Of a stretch of DNA of 64,000 bases, positions 1 through 9,654 are shown one piece after another. Position numbers and translations under genes: made by a program. This DNA comes from Tissierellia bacterium (lineage in GTDB: Bacteria; Bacillota; Clostridia; Tissierellales; Peptoniphilaceae). The stretch lies in contig JAUNVC010000001.1 in the NCBI GenBank assembly GCA_030537875.1, positions 1-64,000 of the forward strand, written 5' to 3'. The notes beneath the pieces were generated by a model. It had not been told where the DNA came from. It did no database searches and worked only from the letters and a program-made list of their open reading frames with translations. Position 1 is the first letter of the stretch. Each line of letters opens with the position of its first letter.

Positions 1-181
1 CGTCCTCCACCGTCTTTTTGATGGAATGAGACAGAATGCTTGTTTCTATCAATAGGGTGCCAATAATGATGGCATGATGTAAGGGTAGTTTTCCTAGGTG
101 CATCTCTTGGAAAAAGATGGAGCTTAGGATGACTAGTCCAAGTAAGAATACCTGCACAATGATGTTTATTTTGTTTTTCAT
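1..181 (-). CDS. N-terminal fragment of a hypothetical membrane protein, cut by the left edge
   Basis: An open frame reads leftwards from an ATG at 181-179 off the window edge, about 60 residues. It has two hydrophobic stretches, roughly residues 5-24 and 31-50, so it begins like a small integral membrane protein or the membrane anchor of a larger one. An AAAGGAG ribosome site lies at about 191-197, nine bases upstream of the ATG, which supports this start. The fragment is too short to assign a family. Confidence 0.5.
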   Translation of the reverse strand, partial: MKNKINIIVQVFLLGLVILSSIFFQEMHLGKLPLHHAIIIGTLLIETSILSHSIKKTVED

Positions 182-298
182 AGGCTACGACTCCTTTGTA
201 TTGATACTTCCATGGTACCAGAAAAAAAACAAAATGTCAATAGATACCGAAGGTTGTGGTTTAAATAATGGATTTATGAGATAGACAAAAGGAATATG

Positions 299-327
299 TT
301 GATTAAATGATTCGGGGGGGGTATAAG
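299..327 (+). promoter_or_regulatory. Promoter with an eight-G spacer tract
   Basis: TTGATT (299-304) and TATAAG (322-327) are separated by 17 bases and lie about 55 bases upstream of the lipoprotein gene at 384. The spacer contains a run of eight G (314-321). Slippage in this run would change the -35 to -10 spacing. Confidence 0.5.
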
Positions 328-383
328 AGAGGTAATAGTAAAAACTCACTGGATAAAAACAGGGAGTGGGAAAGGAGAAAGTC

Positions 384-854
384 ATGTTGAAGAAATGTAG
401 TTTGGTGGGGATAGGGATTCTTTTCATACTATCCTTTATGGGATGTCAAAGGGATGTGGCCTATAAGCCCAATGAGCAGTTGCCTATCGATGAGAATGGT
501 TGTTTTGAAGGTTCTTTTATCAATGTCGATGGAGAATTGTACGCTATCGGAAGTTTGGAGGAAAAGACCATAGAGAGAATAGAAGCCAAGATTTCGGGAG
601 AGGAAGTCAAGGTGACCCTGCCCTCGGGAATGGGATATTGGACTTTCCGCAACAAGAGTAAACTCTCTTTTTCCTATATGAAATATAGTTTTGGAAATCC
701 AGAAGAAAGGGAGCGGCCCTTGGGTTGTTATGATATCCATAACGAGTTCAGAATTACCGTGCCCGAGGACGTGGATGAATTGGAATTTGTGCTTCAAAAA
801 CCGGGAGAGGAAGATGAAACGCCGAAGACCATTCTTCTCAAATTAAAACGCTAG
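384..854 (+). CDS. Small predicted lipoprotein, unknown function
   Basis: A 156-residue product starting MLKKCSLVG with a hydrophobic core and a lipobox ending FMGC, so it is predicted to be lipid-anchored on the outer face of the membrane. The ATG at 384 is chosen because an AAAGGAG site sits eight bases upstream; a GTG at 366 in the same frame lacks one. The mature part is acidic, looks beta-rich and has no motif I recognise. It has its own promoter at 299-327 and is followed by another exported protein on the same strand. Confidence 0.6.
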   Translation: MLKKCSLVGIGILFILSFMGCQRDVAYKPNEQLPIDENGCFEGSFINVDGELYAIGSLEEKTIERIEAKISGEEVKVTLPSGMGYWTFRNKSKLSFSYMKYSFGNPEERERPLGCYDIHNEFRITVPEDVDELEFVLQKPGEEDETPKTILLKLKR

Positions 855-961
855 ACCAATGAAAAGACAGAGATTTTGAAAGGATAGAGCCAGTTTTATG
901 AAACATGGTTAGAAGGAGATCCTTTCATTCTCATCTTGATAAAGAAAGGAGGGTTCATATA

Positions 962-1489
962 ATGCTATGGAAGGGAAAACGTCTATTATACTGTATCCTT
1001 GGGCTTCTTGTCCTTGGAGTGATTGTTTTTCTAGTTGCGAGGAGCCATTCAGTGCTTCCCATGGTGAATGGAGAAGCACTGGACCAGAAAACGATTCGGG
1101 TTAATAAGGAGTTGTTCCAATATACTGAGGATGATAGATTGCAACAAAAAGGAGAGTATGAGATACGGGTCAAGACATGGGCCAAGGAGATCAAAATCTA
1201 TGCTCCGACTATGACTCGTCGCTACAATGAATGGCGGCTCTGCACTCCCGGTGGAGATCCAACGGAGGGAATGCGGGGGAAGAGTTTCCGTCCATGGTAT
1301 GTGTTGCCAGATTTTTCCCCGAAGGACGGAGGAAGTAGGAAGCATGTGGATGTTTGGCGGATTCCACGAACAGATTCAGAGCAGATTTTTGAACTGTGGC
1401 GTTTGGATTTTGCCCAAGATGAAATGAAAAGGCAGGCAACCAAGGAACCGGGTTTTCGTATTCGTATCATCATAGAAAATCCCTATTAA
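962..1489 (+). CDS. Single-pass membrane-anchored protein, unknown function
   Basis: A 175-residue product with one N-terminal membrane segment (about residues 9-27) and an extracytoplasmic remainder. The start is the ATG at 962, preceded by AAAGGAGGG at 945-953; an upstream GTG in the same frame would put charged residues ahead of the anchor and has a poorer site. I recognise no family. It may be cotranscribed with the lipoprotein ending at 854, since no terminator separates them, and a clear terminator follows at 1492. Confidence 0.55.
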   Translation: MLWKGKRLLYCILGLLVLGVIVFLVARSHSVLPMVNGEALDQKTIRVNKELFQYTEDDRLQQKGEYEIRVKTWAKEIKIYAPTMTRRYNEWRLCTPGGDPTEGMRGKSFRPWYVLPDFSPKDGGSRKHVDVWRIPRTDSEQIFELWRLDFAQDEMKRQATKEPGFRIRIIIENPY

Positions 1490-1491
1490 AG

Positions 1492-1526
1492 AAAAGCAGT
1501 GGAAGATTTTCTTCTACTGCTTTTTT
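1492..1526 (+). terminator. Rho-independent terminator
   Basis: GCAGT (1496-1500) pairs with ACTGC (1516-1520), extended by GGAAG with CTTCT through one G-T pair, and is followed by six T. It closes the transcript of the 962-1489 gene. Confidence 0.8.
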
Positions 1527-1842
1527 GATGGCTTTCTCCATGTGTATGGTGATGGAACCTATGAGAAGAGTATACTGTACCGGGGCATATGTACTGTTGA
1601 TGATGGGGGAGCATTTTTTGGAGGCTTTCCTATGGAATGTGTTGCCGGATTTGGGATGGATTCTTTTTCTTTTGGTGTGGTGCAAATTTTTCATGAGATT
1701 CAGATGAACGTGAAAATCGGAAGACCTTCGGATAGAGAGGAGGGGATTCCTGTGCAAGAATCTTTCTTGGGCAGGAAAATGAAAAAGAGGAGAGTCATTT
1801 TCTGTGGAAGAGAAAAAAGAAAGAGAATTTTTAGCAAAGGGC
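1527..1842 (+). other. Intergenic stretch with no convincing gene
   Basis: Two short open frames exist here (1525-1707 and 1542-1865), but neither has a ribosome site, and the longer one runs through the rplM promoter. A block near 1630-1650 resembles 1296-1312 inside the upstream gene (ATGTGTTGCC followed by a GATTT-like run), so this may be a decayed duplicate of that gene. That is weak evidence. Confidence 0.35.
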
Positions 1843-1871
1843 TTGACATTTGGGTGATTTCATAATAAAAT
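1843..1871 (+). promoter_or_regulatory. Promoter of rplM-rpsI
   Basis: TTGACA (1843-1848), a 17-base spacer and TAAAAT (1866-1871), about 85 bases upstream of the rplM start. This leaves a leader long enough for a regulatory structure. Confidence 0.75.
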
Positions 1872-1877
1872 AGGCAA

Positions 1878-1940
1878 GGACTTGTTTTTTATGGGTGGAC
1901 CCGGAAACCTATCCAGAAAAACAGCTACAAATATGCTCGA
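1878..1940 (+). promoter_or_regulatory. Probable L13 leader RNA
   Basis: The segment between the promoter and rplM contains GGGTGGACCCGG followed by AAACCTATCC, which can fold into a compact stem with internal pairs. Firmicute rplM-rpsI operons commonly carry an L13-type autoregulatory leader at this position. I recognise position and folding potential rather than a full consensus, so a covariance-model match (Rfam L13_leader) would decide. Confidence 0.4.
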
Positions 1941-1954
1941 AAAGGAGAGAAAAA

Positions 1955-2398
1955 ATGAAGACATATATGGCAAAACCGCATGAAGTCGAGCGGAAGTGGC
2001 TTGTAATTGATGCAGAGGGCATGGTTCTCGGTCGTTTGGCTACGGAAGTTGCGTCCATTCTTCGCGGTAAGAAGAAACCCATTTTCACTCCCCATGTTGA
2101 CACGGGTGATTATGTAATTGTTTTGAATGCGGATAAAATTGTGTTAACGGGAAAGAAATTGGAACAGAAGAGACATTATCATCACACCGGTTATCCGGGA
2201 GGACTTCGTTCTGTAGATTATGCTACCCTAATGGAAAAACATCCTGAGCGTGCAGTGTACTACGCTGTGAAGGGGATGCTTCCCAAGAATGCTCTTGGTC
2301 GTAAGATGATTAAGAAGATGCGTGTATATCGCGGTGAACATCATGATCATGAAGCACAACAGCCCGAAGTTTACGAAATCAAAGGAGGTAGAAGATAA
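1955..2398 (+). CDS. rplM: 50S ribosomal protein L13
   Basis: A 147-residue protein matching L13, one of the first proteins to bind 23S rRNA in assembly of the large subunit. Recognisable segments are the N-terminal [16 protein letters not shown] block, the [16 protein letters not shown] core, and [12 protein letters not shown] near residue 110. The ATG at 1955 is used because AGGAGA lies just upstream and the length then fits the family (about 142-148); a longer frame from 1895 would add 20 unrelated residues. The stop overlaps the rpsI start by one base, the usual rplM-rpsI pairing. Confidence 0.97.
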   Translation: MKTYMAKPHEVERKWLVIDAEGMVLGRLATEVASILRGKKKPIFTPHVDTGDYVIVLNADKIVLTGKKLEQKRHYHHTGYPGGLRSVDYATLMEKHPERAVYYAVKGMLPKNALGRKMIKKMRVYRGEHHDHEAQQPEVYEIKGGRR

Positions 2399-2778
2399 TG
2401 TATCAAGCCAATGGAAGAAGAAAAACTTCTACCGCCCGTGTTATTTTGAGAGAGGGCAGTGGAAAGATTCTTATCAATAATAGAGATATTGACGAGTATT
2501 TCAACTTTGAAACCTTGAGAAGACTGGCCAAGTCACCTTTGGAACTGACCGATACTCTTGGAAAGTTCGATGTGACTGTTCGTGTGCAGGGTGGTGGATA
2601 TACCGGTCAAGCCGGTGCTGTTCGTCACGCCATCAGTCGTGCTCTGTTGGAAGTGGCTCCTGAGTATCGTGCCATGTTAAAACAGGCAGGGTATCTCACC
2701 AGAGACTCCAGAATGGTTGAGAGAAAGAAATACGGTTTCAAAAAGGCAAGAAAATCTACTCAGTTCAGCAAACGTTAA
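2398..2778 (+). CDS. rpsI: 30S ribosomal protein S9
   Basis: A 126-residue S9 protein whose C-terminal tail reaches the decoding site. The [10 protein letters not shown] start, the [23 protein letters not shown] core and the basic C-terminus [12 protein letters not shown] are diagnostic. It overlaps the rplM stop by one base and has an AGGAGGT site inside the rplM end, so the two genes are translated from one transcript. A terminator follows immediately. Confidence 0.97.
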   Translation: MYQANGRRKTSTARVILREGSGKILINNRDIDEYFNFETLRRLAKSPLELTDTLGKFDVTVRVQGGGYTGQAGAVRHAISRALLEVAPEYRAMLKQAGYLTRDSRMVERKKYGFKKARKSTQFSKR

Positions 2779-2782
2779 TGGA

Positions 2783-2807
2783 AATCCCGGTTACCGGGAT
2801 TTTTTTA
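2783..2807 (+). terminator. Rho-independent terminator of rplM-rpsI
   Basis: AATCCCGG, a TTA loop, CCGGGATT and then a T run form a compact hairpin four bases after the rpsI stop. Confidence 0.9.
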
Positions 2808-2947
2808 TTATAGATTCTATCTTTGTATTGAATTTAAATAAATTATAATTAGAGTTATCAAGGTCCTGTCATGTGGAGTTGGTTTTTTTGCCCGTATTGC
2901 TAGGGTGCAAGGCTTTAGACGAAAGATTGAATTTTCGTTCTGTATGG

Positions 2948-2976
2948 TTGCAAATTCCTAAGTTCCCATGTATAAT
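2948..2976 (+). promoter_or_regulatory. Promoter of the glycine cleavage operon
   Basis: TTGCAA (2948-2953), 17 bases, and a perfect TATAAT (2971-2976), followed by a leader of about 65 bases. I looked for a glycine riboswitch in 2808-3045 and saw none; the stretch upstream has a small hairpin (GACGAAA with TTTTCGTT around 2929-2940) of unknown role. Confidence 0.7.
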
Positions 2977-3045
2977 TAAGTTGTGTGACCTTCCCATTTT
3001 AGAAAGAGAAGAGGGTTAAATATAAGCAACAAAGGAGAGGATGAT

Positions 3046-4161
3046 ATGGAAGCAAAAAAAACACCACTCTATGATAAGCATGTACAGTTGTCTGAGCACG
3101 TCGTAGACTATGCCGGATGGTTTTTACCTGTACAGTATACAACCTTAAAAGAGGAGCATCAGGCGGTTCGCGAACGTGCGGGTATGTTCGATGTTTCCCA
3201 TATGGGAGAGATTTGGATTGAAGGTAAGGATGCGGAAGTCTTCGTTAATTATCTTATGACCAACGATATTGCGAAGCAAAATGATACGCAAATTCAATAC
3301 ACATTTATGTGTTATCCCGATGGAGGGGTTGTAGATGACCTCCTCGTATATAAGTACAATACCGAAAAATACTATCTTGTTGTCAATGCAGCAAATATCG
3401 ATAAAGATGTAAAATGGATCAATGATCAAGTGGGTACCTATGATGTTACAGTTAGAAACGTCAGTCCGGAAACGGCTGAAGTGGCTGTACAAGGCCCCAA
3501 GGCACAAGAGGTGGTCCAAAAACTCACCGATTATGACTTGGATTCCATCAAATTTTTCCATTTTGCCGATGATGTGATGATTGCCGGCAAGAAGTGTATG
3601 ATTTCTAGAACTGGATACACCGGTGAAGATGGATTTGAAATTTACACCGACAATGAATCCATTCTCGAAATTTGGGATCGGGTGTTAGAGGCTGGCAAAG
3701 AAGTAAATCTTCTTCCCTGCGGTTTAGGTTGCAGAGATACGTTGCGTTTTGAAGCATCTCTTCCCCTATATGGTCACGAAATTTCCAAGGATGTCAATCC
3801 GTTGGAAGGTGGATTTAAATATTTTGTCAATTTCAAAACCGATGCCGATTTCATCGGTAGAGAGGCTCTTGAAAAACAATGGAAAGAAGGTCTTTCTAGA
3901 GTACTCGTAGGATTTGAAGTTATTGGAAGAGGTATTCCCAGAGAGGGATACGAAATTGAAAAGAATGGCGAAAAGATCGGTTATGTTACCACAGGTTACC
4001 TTTCTCCCACATTGGGCACCCGTATCGGAAATGCTCTGATTAAGAAGGAAGAGAAGGAACTGGGTAATGAAATCGACATTATGATTCGCAACAAGCCTAC
4101 CAAAGCCAAGATCATCTCTAAGAAGTTCTTGGAAGCAAGAGGCGACAAGCACAATAGATAA
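3046..4161 (+). CDS. gcvT: Glycine cleavage T protein (aminomethyltransferase)
   Basis: A 371-residue T protein. It takes the aminomethyl group from the lipoyl arm of the H protein and passes it to tetrahydrofolate, releasing ammonia and 5,10-methylene-THF. The family's start (TPLYDKHVQLSEHVVDYAGW), the MFDVSHMGEI segment, the RTGYTGEDGFEIY block near residue 187 and the C-terminal GYVTTGYLSPTLG segment are all present, and the length is normal. AAAGGAGAGG precedes the ATG. It is the first gene of an operon with gcvH, gcvPA, gcvPB and lpd. In an anaerobe the system may run in either direction: glycine oxidation or glycine synthesis. Confidence 0.96.
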   Translation: MEAKKTPLYDKHVQLSEHVVDYAGWFLPVQYTTLKEEHQAVRERAGMFDVSHMGEIWIEGKDAEVFVNYLMTNDIAKQNDTQIQYTFMCYPDGGVVDDLLVYKYNTEKYYLVVNAANIDKDVKWINDQVGTYDVTVRNVSPETAEVAVQGPKAQEVVQKLTDYDLDSIKFFHFADDVMIAGKKCMISRTGYTGEDGFEIYTDNESILEIWDRVLEAGKEVNLLPCGLGCRDTLRFEASLPLYGHEISKDVNPLEGGFKYFVNFKTDADFIGREALEKQWKEGLSRVLVGFEVIGRGIPREGYEIEKNGEKIGYVTTGYLSPTLGTRIGNALIKKEEKELGNEIDIMIRNKPTKAKIISKKFLEARGDKHNR

Positions 4162-4173
4162 GGAGGAACAAAA

Positions 4174-4557
4174 ATGGAAATTAAAAAAGATTTATTCTAT
4201 ACGAAAGATCATGAGTGGATCAAGGTGGAGGGTGAGTTTGCTTACGTAGGACTTTGTGACTATGCACAATCTCACTTGGGAGAAATTGTTTACGTGGAGC
4301 TTCCCGCAGAGGGAGATGCTTTTGATGCTGCCGATGCATTGGCTGCCATCGAAAGTACCAAAGCTGCCAGTGACCTTTTCATTCCTGTTGCAGGAGAAGT
4401 CGTTGAAGTCAACGAAGAATTGGAAGATTCTCCCCAACTTCTCAACGAGAAACCCTTTGAAACTTGGGTAGCCAAGATTAAAATGGAAGATCCTGAGCAA
4501 GTGAAAGAACTCATGGATGCCGAAGCATACGAAAAATTCTTAGCTGAGGAGGCTTAA
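4174..4557 (+). CDS. gcvH: Glycine cleavage H protein (lipoyl carrier)
   Basis: A 127-residue H protein that shuttles the aminomethyl intermediate between the P, T and L proteins on a lipoyl arm. The lipoylation site is Lys63 in ESTKAAS. The N-terminal YTKDHEWIKVEG and the LGEIVYVELP segment are typical, and the length matches the family. It lies 12 bases after gcvT with an AAGGAGGA site and one base before gcvPA. Confidence 0.97.
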   Translation: MEIKKDLFYTKDHEWIKVEGEFAYVGLCDYAQSHLGEIVYVELPAEGDAFDAADALAAIESTKAASDLFIPVAGEVVEVNEELEDSPQLLNEKPFETWVAKIKMEDPEQVKELMDAEAYEKFLAEEA

Positions 4558-4558
4558 T

Positions 4559-5896
4559 ATGTTCCCCTATTTGTCACAAACAGAAGGGGATATCAAGAAA
4601 ATGCTCGAGGTTATCGGTTTAGATAACCTCGAAGATTTATTCTCTGATGTTCCTGAAGATATGCGCTTGAAGAGAGATTTGGATATGCCAACTGCCATGT
4701 CGGAAGTAGAAGTACGCCGTCTGATTGGTGGAATGGCCAAGAAGAATCTTTCTCCAGCAGATGTACCTTCGTTCCTAGGCGCAGGAGTCTATGACCACTA
4801 TATTCCCAGTATCATTCCTGCCATCATTTCCAGAAGTGAATTTTTTACTTCTTACACCCCTTATCAACCGGAGGCTTCCCAAGGAACTCTCCAATATATT
4901 TTTGAATTCCAAACCCTTATTTGTGATTTGACGGGCATGGAAGTTGCCAACGCTTCCGTATATGACCATTCCAACGCTATTGTTGAATCGGCCATCATGT
5001 GTTCCGTTGTTAATAAAAAGAAAAAAGTGCTGATTTCTGAAACGGTGAATCCCAGTGCAAGAAAAGCTCTTGACACCTATGCCCATGCACAGGGTTTAGA
5101 TATTGTGACCGTTGCACAAAAAGATGGTATCACCGATGTTGAAGATTTGAAGTCCAAGATGGATGACGATGTGGCTTGTATGATTGCCCAAAGTCCTAAC
5201 TTCTTTGGAATCATGGAAGATTTCCAAGAGATGGCTGACATTACGCATGGTGCCAAAAAGGCAGCCTTTGTTGGTTCTGTGGATCCCATTTCTTTGGGTA
5301 TTATGAAGAAACCATCGGAACTTGGATGCGATATCGTAGTGGGAGAAGGACAGGCTCTTGGTATTCCCATGAGCTTTGGTGGACCCTACCTCGGATTTAT
5401 GGCATGTAACAGCAAATTTATGCGTAAGATGCCCGGTAGAATTGTGGGTCAAACCACAGATTTGAATGGCAAGAAGGCTTTTGTTCTTACCTTGACTGCA
5501 AGGGAACAACACATTCGTCGTGAAAAAGCCACATCCAATATCTGTTCCAACCAAGGGTTGAACACTTTGGTGGCCACCATGTACCTTTGCACATTGGGCA
5601 AGAAGGGTCTCCGTGAAGTGGCGCTTCAATCCACGCAGAAGGCACACTATCTTCAAAAAGAACTGGAGAAGGCTGGCTATAAATTGAAATACAATCAGCC
5701 CTTCTTTAAAGAATTTGTCGTGACAGGGCTAACTGCTGATAAGCAAAAAGAACTGTTGAAGGATAAGGATATCATCGGAGGCTTTGCTTTGGATCGTTTC
5801 TATCCTGAGATGAAAGAGGACATCATGTTCGCTGTGACTGAGAAACGTACAGTGGAAGAGATGGACGCTTTAGTGAAGGCTTTGGAGGTGAAATAA
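4559..5896 (+). CDS. gcvPA: Glycine dehydrogenase (decarboxylating) subunit 1
   Basis: A 445-residue subunit equal to the N-terminal half of the large P protein, as found in Firmicutes, archaea and Thermus. With subunit 2 it decarboxylates glycine on PLP and loads the H protein. Visible signatures are the [15 protein letters not shown] and [13 protein letters not shown] segments near the N-terminus and [30 protein letters not shown] near residue 300. It is the half without the PLP lysine. Its stop shares bases with the gcvPB start, so the two subunits are probably made in equal amounts. Confidence 0.96.
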   Translation: MFPYLSQTEGDIKKMLEVIGLDNLEDLFSDVPEDMRLKRDLDMPTAMSEVEVRRLIGGMAKKNLSPADVPSFLGAGVYDHYIPSIIPAIISRSEFFTSYTPYQPEASQGTLQYIFEFQTLICDLTGMEVANASVYDHSNAIVESAIMCSVVNKKKKVLISETVNPSARKALDTYAHAQGLDIVTVAQKDGITDVEDLKSKMDDDVACMIAQSPNFFGIMEDFQEMADITHGAKKAAFVGSVDPISLGIMKKPSELGCDIVVGEGQALGIPMSFGGPYLGFMACNSKFMRKMPGRIVGQTTDLNGKKAFVLTLTAREQHIRREKATSNICSNQGLNTLVATMYLCTLGKKGLREVALQSTQKAHYLQKELEKAGYKLKYNQPFFKEFVVTGLTADKQKELLKDKDIIGGFALDRFYPEMKEDIMFAVTEKRTVEEMDALVKALEVK

Positions 5897-7356
5897 TGTT
5901 TAGAAATTACGAACAAATGATTTTTGATATCTCCACGCCCGGTCGCACAGCCTACAAATTACCCAAACTTGACGTGGAAGAATTGGAGCTAAAGAATCTC
6001 TTTCCAGAGAAGTTTTTAGCAACGGAGGAGCCAGAGCTTCCCGAGGTAAATGAGGTGGACATCGTTCGCCACTATACCAATCTTTCCAACAAGAACTATG
6101 GTGTGGACACGGGATTTTATCCCTTGGGAAGTTGCACCATGAAATACAATCCCAAAATCAACGAAGAAATGGCAAGTCTACCTGGATTTGCATCACTTCA
6201 CCCCTATCAGGATGAAGATCAAGTACAAGGTGCTTTGGAACTGATGTATAATCTCCAAGAATCTCTACGTGAGATTGTGGGAATGGATGCTTGCACATTG
6301 CAACCGGCCGCCGGTGCACAGGGAGAGCTTACGGGGATTCTTCTCATTCGTGCATATCACGAAAGCAGAGGAGATATGAAGAGGGACAAGATCATCGTTC
6401 CCGACTCAGCCCACGGAACGAACCCTGCAACATCAGCTGTGGCTGGATATATTCCCGTGGAAATTCCTTCCGATGATGAAGGTTTGGTTGACTTGGATGC
6501 GCTTCGTGCAGCTGTTGGAGAAGACACAGCTGGATTGATGCTTACCAACCCCAATACCCTTGGTCTTTTTGATAAGCATATTAAAGAGATTGCCGATATC
6601 GTTCATGAAGCCGGTGGACTTTTGTATTATGACGGAGCCAACGCCAATGCCATCTTAGGTCAATGTAGACCTGCAGATATGGGATTTGATGTGGTTCACT
6701 ACAATGTTCATAAGACTTTCTCAACTCCCCACGGCGGTGGCGGACCGGGAGCAGGTCCCGTATGTTGTCGTGACATACTCACTCCTTTCCTCCCCATGCC
6801 TGTGGTAGAGAAGGTGGGAGATCGGTATCATTTGAACTATGACAGACCCCAGACCATTGGTAAGATGAAGGACTTCTTCGGCCACTTTGGTATTTTGGTT
6901 CGCTGCTATTCCTATATTCTAACCATGGGTTGTGACGGACTGAAAGCTGCAAGTACCATGGCAGTTCTAAATGCCAACTATCTGGCACAAAGACTCAAGG
7001 ATGATTACAATCTTCCATTGGATACTCTATACAAACACGAATTTGTTCTTTCTGGTTTGAAGAACCACGAAGAAACGGGAATTTCCACTTTGGATGTGGC
7101 GAAAGGTCTCATTGATAGAGGCTATCACCCACCAACGGTATATTTCCCCTTGATTGTGGAAGAAGCTCTTATGATTGAGCCGACAGAAACCGAGTCTTTG
7201 GAAACACTGGATGGGTTTGTTGAAGCGATGAAAGACATTGCTAGAGTTGCAAAGGAAAATCCGGAATGCTTGAAGACGGCGCCACACAACACGCCTGTCA
7301 CCAGACCGGACGAAACCCAAGCGGCAAGAACACCCATTCTTCGGTATGAAAGATAG
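5896..7356 (+). CDS. gcvPB: Glycine dehydrogenase (decarboxylating) subunit 2
   Basis: A 486-residue catalytic half of the split P protein. The PLP-binding lysine is Lys273 in [16 protein letters not shown]; the [13 protein letters not shown] and [12 protein letters not shown] segments are also typical. The gene starts at the gcvPA stop. The complete split pair with gcvT, gcvH and lpd shows an intact system and leaves no need for a P protein elsewhere. Confidence 0.97.
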   Translation: MFRNYEQMIFDISTPGRTAYKLPKLDVEELELKNLFPEKFLATEEPELPEVNEVDIVRHYTNLSNKNYGVDTGFYPLGSCTMKYNPKINEEMASLPGFASLHPYQDEDQVQGALELMYNLQESLREIVGMDACTLQPAAGAQGELTGILLIRAYHESRGDMKRDKIIVPDSAHGTNPATSAVAGYIPVEIPSDDEGLVDLDALRAAVGEDTAGLMLTNPNTLGLFDKHIKEIADIVHEAGGLLYYDGANANAILGQCRPADMGFDVVHYNVHKTFSTPHGGGGPGAGPVCCRDILTPFLPMPVVEKVGDRYHLNYDRPQTIGKMKDFFGHFGILVRCYSYILTMGCDGLKAASTMAVLNANYLAQRLKDDYNLPLDTLYKHEFVLSGLKNHEETGISTLDVAKGLIDRGYHPPTVYFPLIVEEALMIEPTETESLETLDGFVEAMKDIARVAKENPECLKTAPHNTPVTRPDETQAARTPILRYER

Positions 7357-7364
7357 GTGAAATT

Positions 7365-8765
7365 GTGACGAAAAAAGTTGCGATTATTGGAGCAGGACCC
7401 GGCGGCTATGTGGCCGCCATCCGTCTTGCCCAGTACAATATAGATACGACAGTTTTTGAATATGATACGGTCGGTGGGACATGTCTAAACAGAGGATGTA
7501 TTCCTACAAAGACCTATTTTAAGAATGCCCTTTTAATGCACGATTTGAAACATGGAAGCGACTATGGTTTGAATCTCGGTGATGTGTCCATGGATGGAGG
7601 GGCTCTTTTTGATAGGAAAGAGAAAGTGGTTTCCACCTTGGTGGGAGGAATCCAACAACTGCTCTCATCCTATGAGAATATCCGTTTTCTCCCTGTGAAA
7701 GCGTCTTTTAAAGACGACTATACCCTTGTTTGGGAAGAAGGTGGGGAGGCCAAGGAAGAAACCTTTGATCACATCATCATTGCAACGGGGAGTATTCCCA
7801 GTGTTCCCAAAAGTTTACAAAGTGATTTACCCGGAGTCCTTACCAGCGATGATCTCTTAGAGTTAAAAGAAATTCCAAAATCCATGGTCGTCATTGGTGG
7901 TGGTGTCATCGGTCTAGAGTTTTCTAGTATTTATAATGCTCTTGGTACAGAGATCACCTTGTTGGCGCCCACGATTTTACATGGTGCCGATGAAGAGATT
8001 TCAAAACGGATGATTCCCATTTTGAAAAAAGAGGGCATCAAAGTTGTGAAGGAAATCTACGGAGAATCTATTTCTCAAGGAGAAGAGGGCTTAAAGGTCT
8101 TGGGCCGATACAAGAAGAAGGACAAAACCGAAGAGTTTGAAGGGCAATATGTTCTCATTGCCAGCGGAAGAGGGCCTCTGGTCCATGGGTTTGGATTGGA
8201 AAACACAACGATCTCCTTTGATGAGAGAAGGGGAGTGGAAGTGGATCCTACCACCTATGAAACCGCTGTCAAGGGAGTGTATGCCATTGGGGATGTCAAC
8301 AGTGTGGGAATCCAATTGGCCCACGTGGCATCAGCCCAAGGAGAAACGGTCGCTGCCCTGATTGCTGGTAAAAAACCAGAAACCCATATGGATGTATGGC
8401 CGGCTTGCGTCTTCACTTTAACCGAAGTGGCACAGGTGGGAATGACGGAGCAAGAGGTCAAGGAGAAGGGACTCGCCTATCGAACGAGCAAATTTCCCTT
8501 CGCTGCCAATGGAAAGGCTCTCAGCCTCAACGAGAGTCAGGGTTTTGTGAAGCTCATTGAGGATGAAGAGGGGTATTTGTTGGGAGCCCATATTCTTGGA
8601 CCCCATGCCAACGATCTCATCACGGAGTGCGCTTTGGTTATTGCCAATAAAATGAAAACCGATGTGCTTCTTTCCACCATTCACGCCCATCCCACCCTAT
8701 CTGAAACTGTGATGGAAGCCGCTTTAGATTTGAGAGGAGAAGCCATTCACGTGGCCAAACGGTAG
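7365..8765 (+). CDS. lpdA: Dihydrolipoyl dehydrogenase (L protein)
   Basis: A 466-residue flavoprotein disulfide reductase that reoxidises the lipoyl arm of GcvH with NAD+. It has an N-terminal FAD site (GAGPGGYVAA), the redox disulfide Cys40/Cys45 in GGTCLNRGCIPTK, an NAD site (GGGVIGLEF, about residue 180) and the C-terminal HAHPTLSE motif with the catalytic histidine. The start is a GTG at 7365 with an AGGTGA-type site. The gene follows gcvPB by eight bases, so it serves the glycine system here; no 2-oxoacid dehydrogenase genes are nearby. Confidence 0.95.
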   Translation: MTKKVAIIGAGPGGYVAAIRLAQYNIDTTVFEYDTVGGTCLNRGCIPTKTYFKNALLMHDLKHGSDYGLNLGDVSMDGGALFDRKEKVVSTLVGGIQQLLSSYENIRFLPVKASFKDDYTLVWEEGGEAKEETFDHIIIATGSIPSVPKSLQSDLPGVLTSDDLLELKEIPKSMVVIGGGVIGLEFSSIYNALGTEITLLAPTILHGADEEISKRMIPILKKEGIKVVKEIYGESISQGEEGLKVLGRYKKKDKTEEFEGQYVLIASGRGPLVHGFGLENTTISFDERRGVEVDPTTYETAVKGVYAIGDVNSVGIQLAHVASAQGETVAALIAGKKPETHMDVWPACVFTLTEVAQVGMTEQEVKEKGLAYRTSKFPFAANGKALSLNESQGFVKLIEDEEGYLLGAHILGPHANDLITECALVIANKMKTDVLLSTIHAHPTLSETVMEAALDLRGEAIHVAKR

Positions 8766-8772
8766 GTGTGTC

Positions 8773-9642
8773 ATGGACAACGAGAAAAGAGAACGTAGAA
8801 TTGGTCAGATAAAACAAGGTCTGTTTATTGCCGTGGGCGTCTTGATGATTGCCTGCGGCATCCATTTCTTTTTGCTTCCCAATAATTTATCCTTGGGAGG
8901 AGCCACAGGGATGGCCTTGGTCCTCAGTAAGTATCTACCTTTAAGCACAGGACCCTTACTGGTAATTGTCAATGCCGTATTATTTATCTTGGGATTTTTG
9001 ATTATTGGAAATAAATTTGGAATTTTAACGGTCATTTCTTCCTTGGCTTTATCAGGTACGGTATGGTTTTTGGAAGCCTTTCTCCCGATTCAGGAGCCGG
9101 TGGTACACAATATTTTTCTTAATTTAATCATTGCCGTGTTGCTCTATGGATCTGGAGTGGGAATAGTGCTGAACCAATACGCATCCACCGGTGGAAGTGA
9201 TATCATCGCAAAGATTATCAATCGTTTCTTCGGCTTAGATTTGGGAAAGGGGTGTTTGGTGACGGACTTTGTCATCACCCTATTTGCTGGTTTTACCTTT
9301 GGAACGGAAGTGGCACTTTATTGTATCATTGGTGTGATCATCAATGGATTGGTCATCGATTTTACCATCGACGGAATGAATGGTGGAAAGTTATGTTTCA
9401 TTACGACCACCCATCCCGATGAGATTTGTGATTATCTTATTTCCTTGGGTCGCTCTGCCACCATTTATGATGCCAGAGGAGCCTACACAAGAGAGCCAAA
9501 GACCGTGATTCAAACAGTGGTTTCCAATCGAGATTTCATCCGACTGAAGGGCTACATAAAAATGGTGGATGAGTCGGTGTTTATGGTGGTTACCAATTCC
9601 CATAAGGTCATTGGTTGGCATTGGAGAAAGTTGGATGATTGA
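8773..9642 (+). CDS. YitT family membrane protein (DUF161 plus DUF2179)
   Basis: A 289-residue protein with five or six membrane segments over residues 15-210 and a soluble C-terminal domain of about 80 residues matching DUF2179 (GKLCFITTTHPDEICDYLI onwards). The family is common in Firmicutes; its biochemical role is not settled. It starts eight bases after lpdA and ends at the operon terminator, so it belongs to the glycine cleavage transcript. Transport of a related metabolite is one possible reason, but that is inference from position only. Confidence 0.85.
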   Translation: MDNEKRERRIGQIKQGLFIAVGVLMIACGIHFFLLPNNLSLGGATGMALVLSKYLPLSTGPLLVIVNAVLFILGFLIIGNKFGILTVISSLALSGTVWFLEAFLPIQEPVVHNIFLNLIIAVLLYGSGVGIVLNQYASTGGSDIIAKIINRFFGLDLGKGCLVTDFVITLFAGFTFGTEVALYCIIGVIINGLVIDFTIDGMNGGKLCFITTTHPDEICDYLISLGRSATIYDARGAYTREPKTVIQTVVSNRDFIRLKGYIKMVDESVFMVVTNSHKVIGWHWRKLDD

Positions 9643-9654
9643 TTAGCATGCTAG

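Noticed and set aside
1542..1865. Open frame of 107 codons between the first genes and rplM
   Set aside because: No ribosome site, low-complexity basic end, and it runs through the rplM promoter.
2808..3045. Glycine or THF riboswitch before gcvT
   Set aside because: None of the conserved glycine-aptamer or THF-aptamer blocks is present; only a promoter and a small hairpin are seen.
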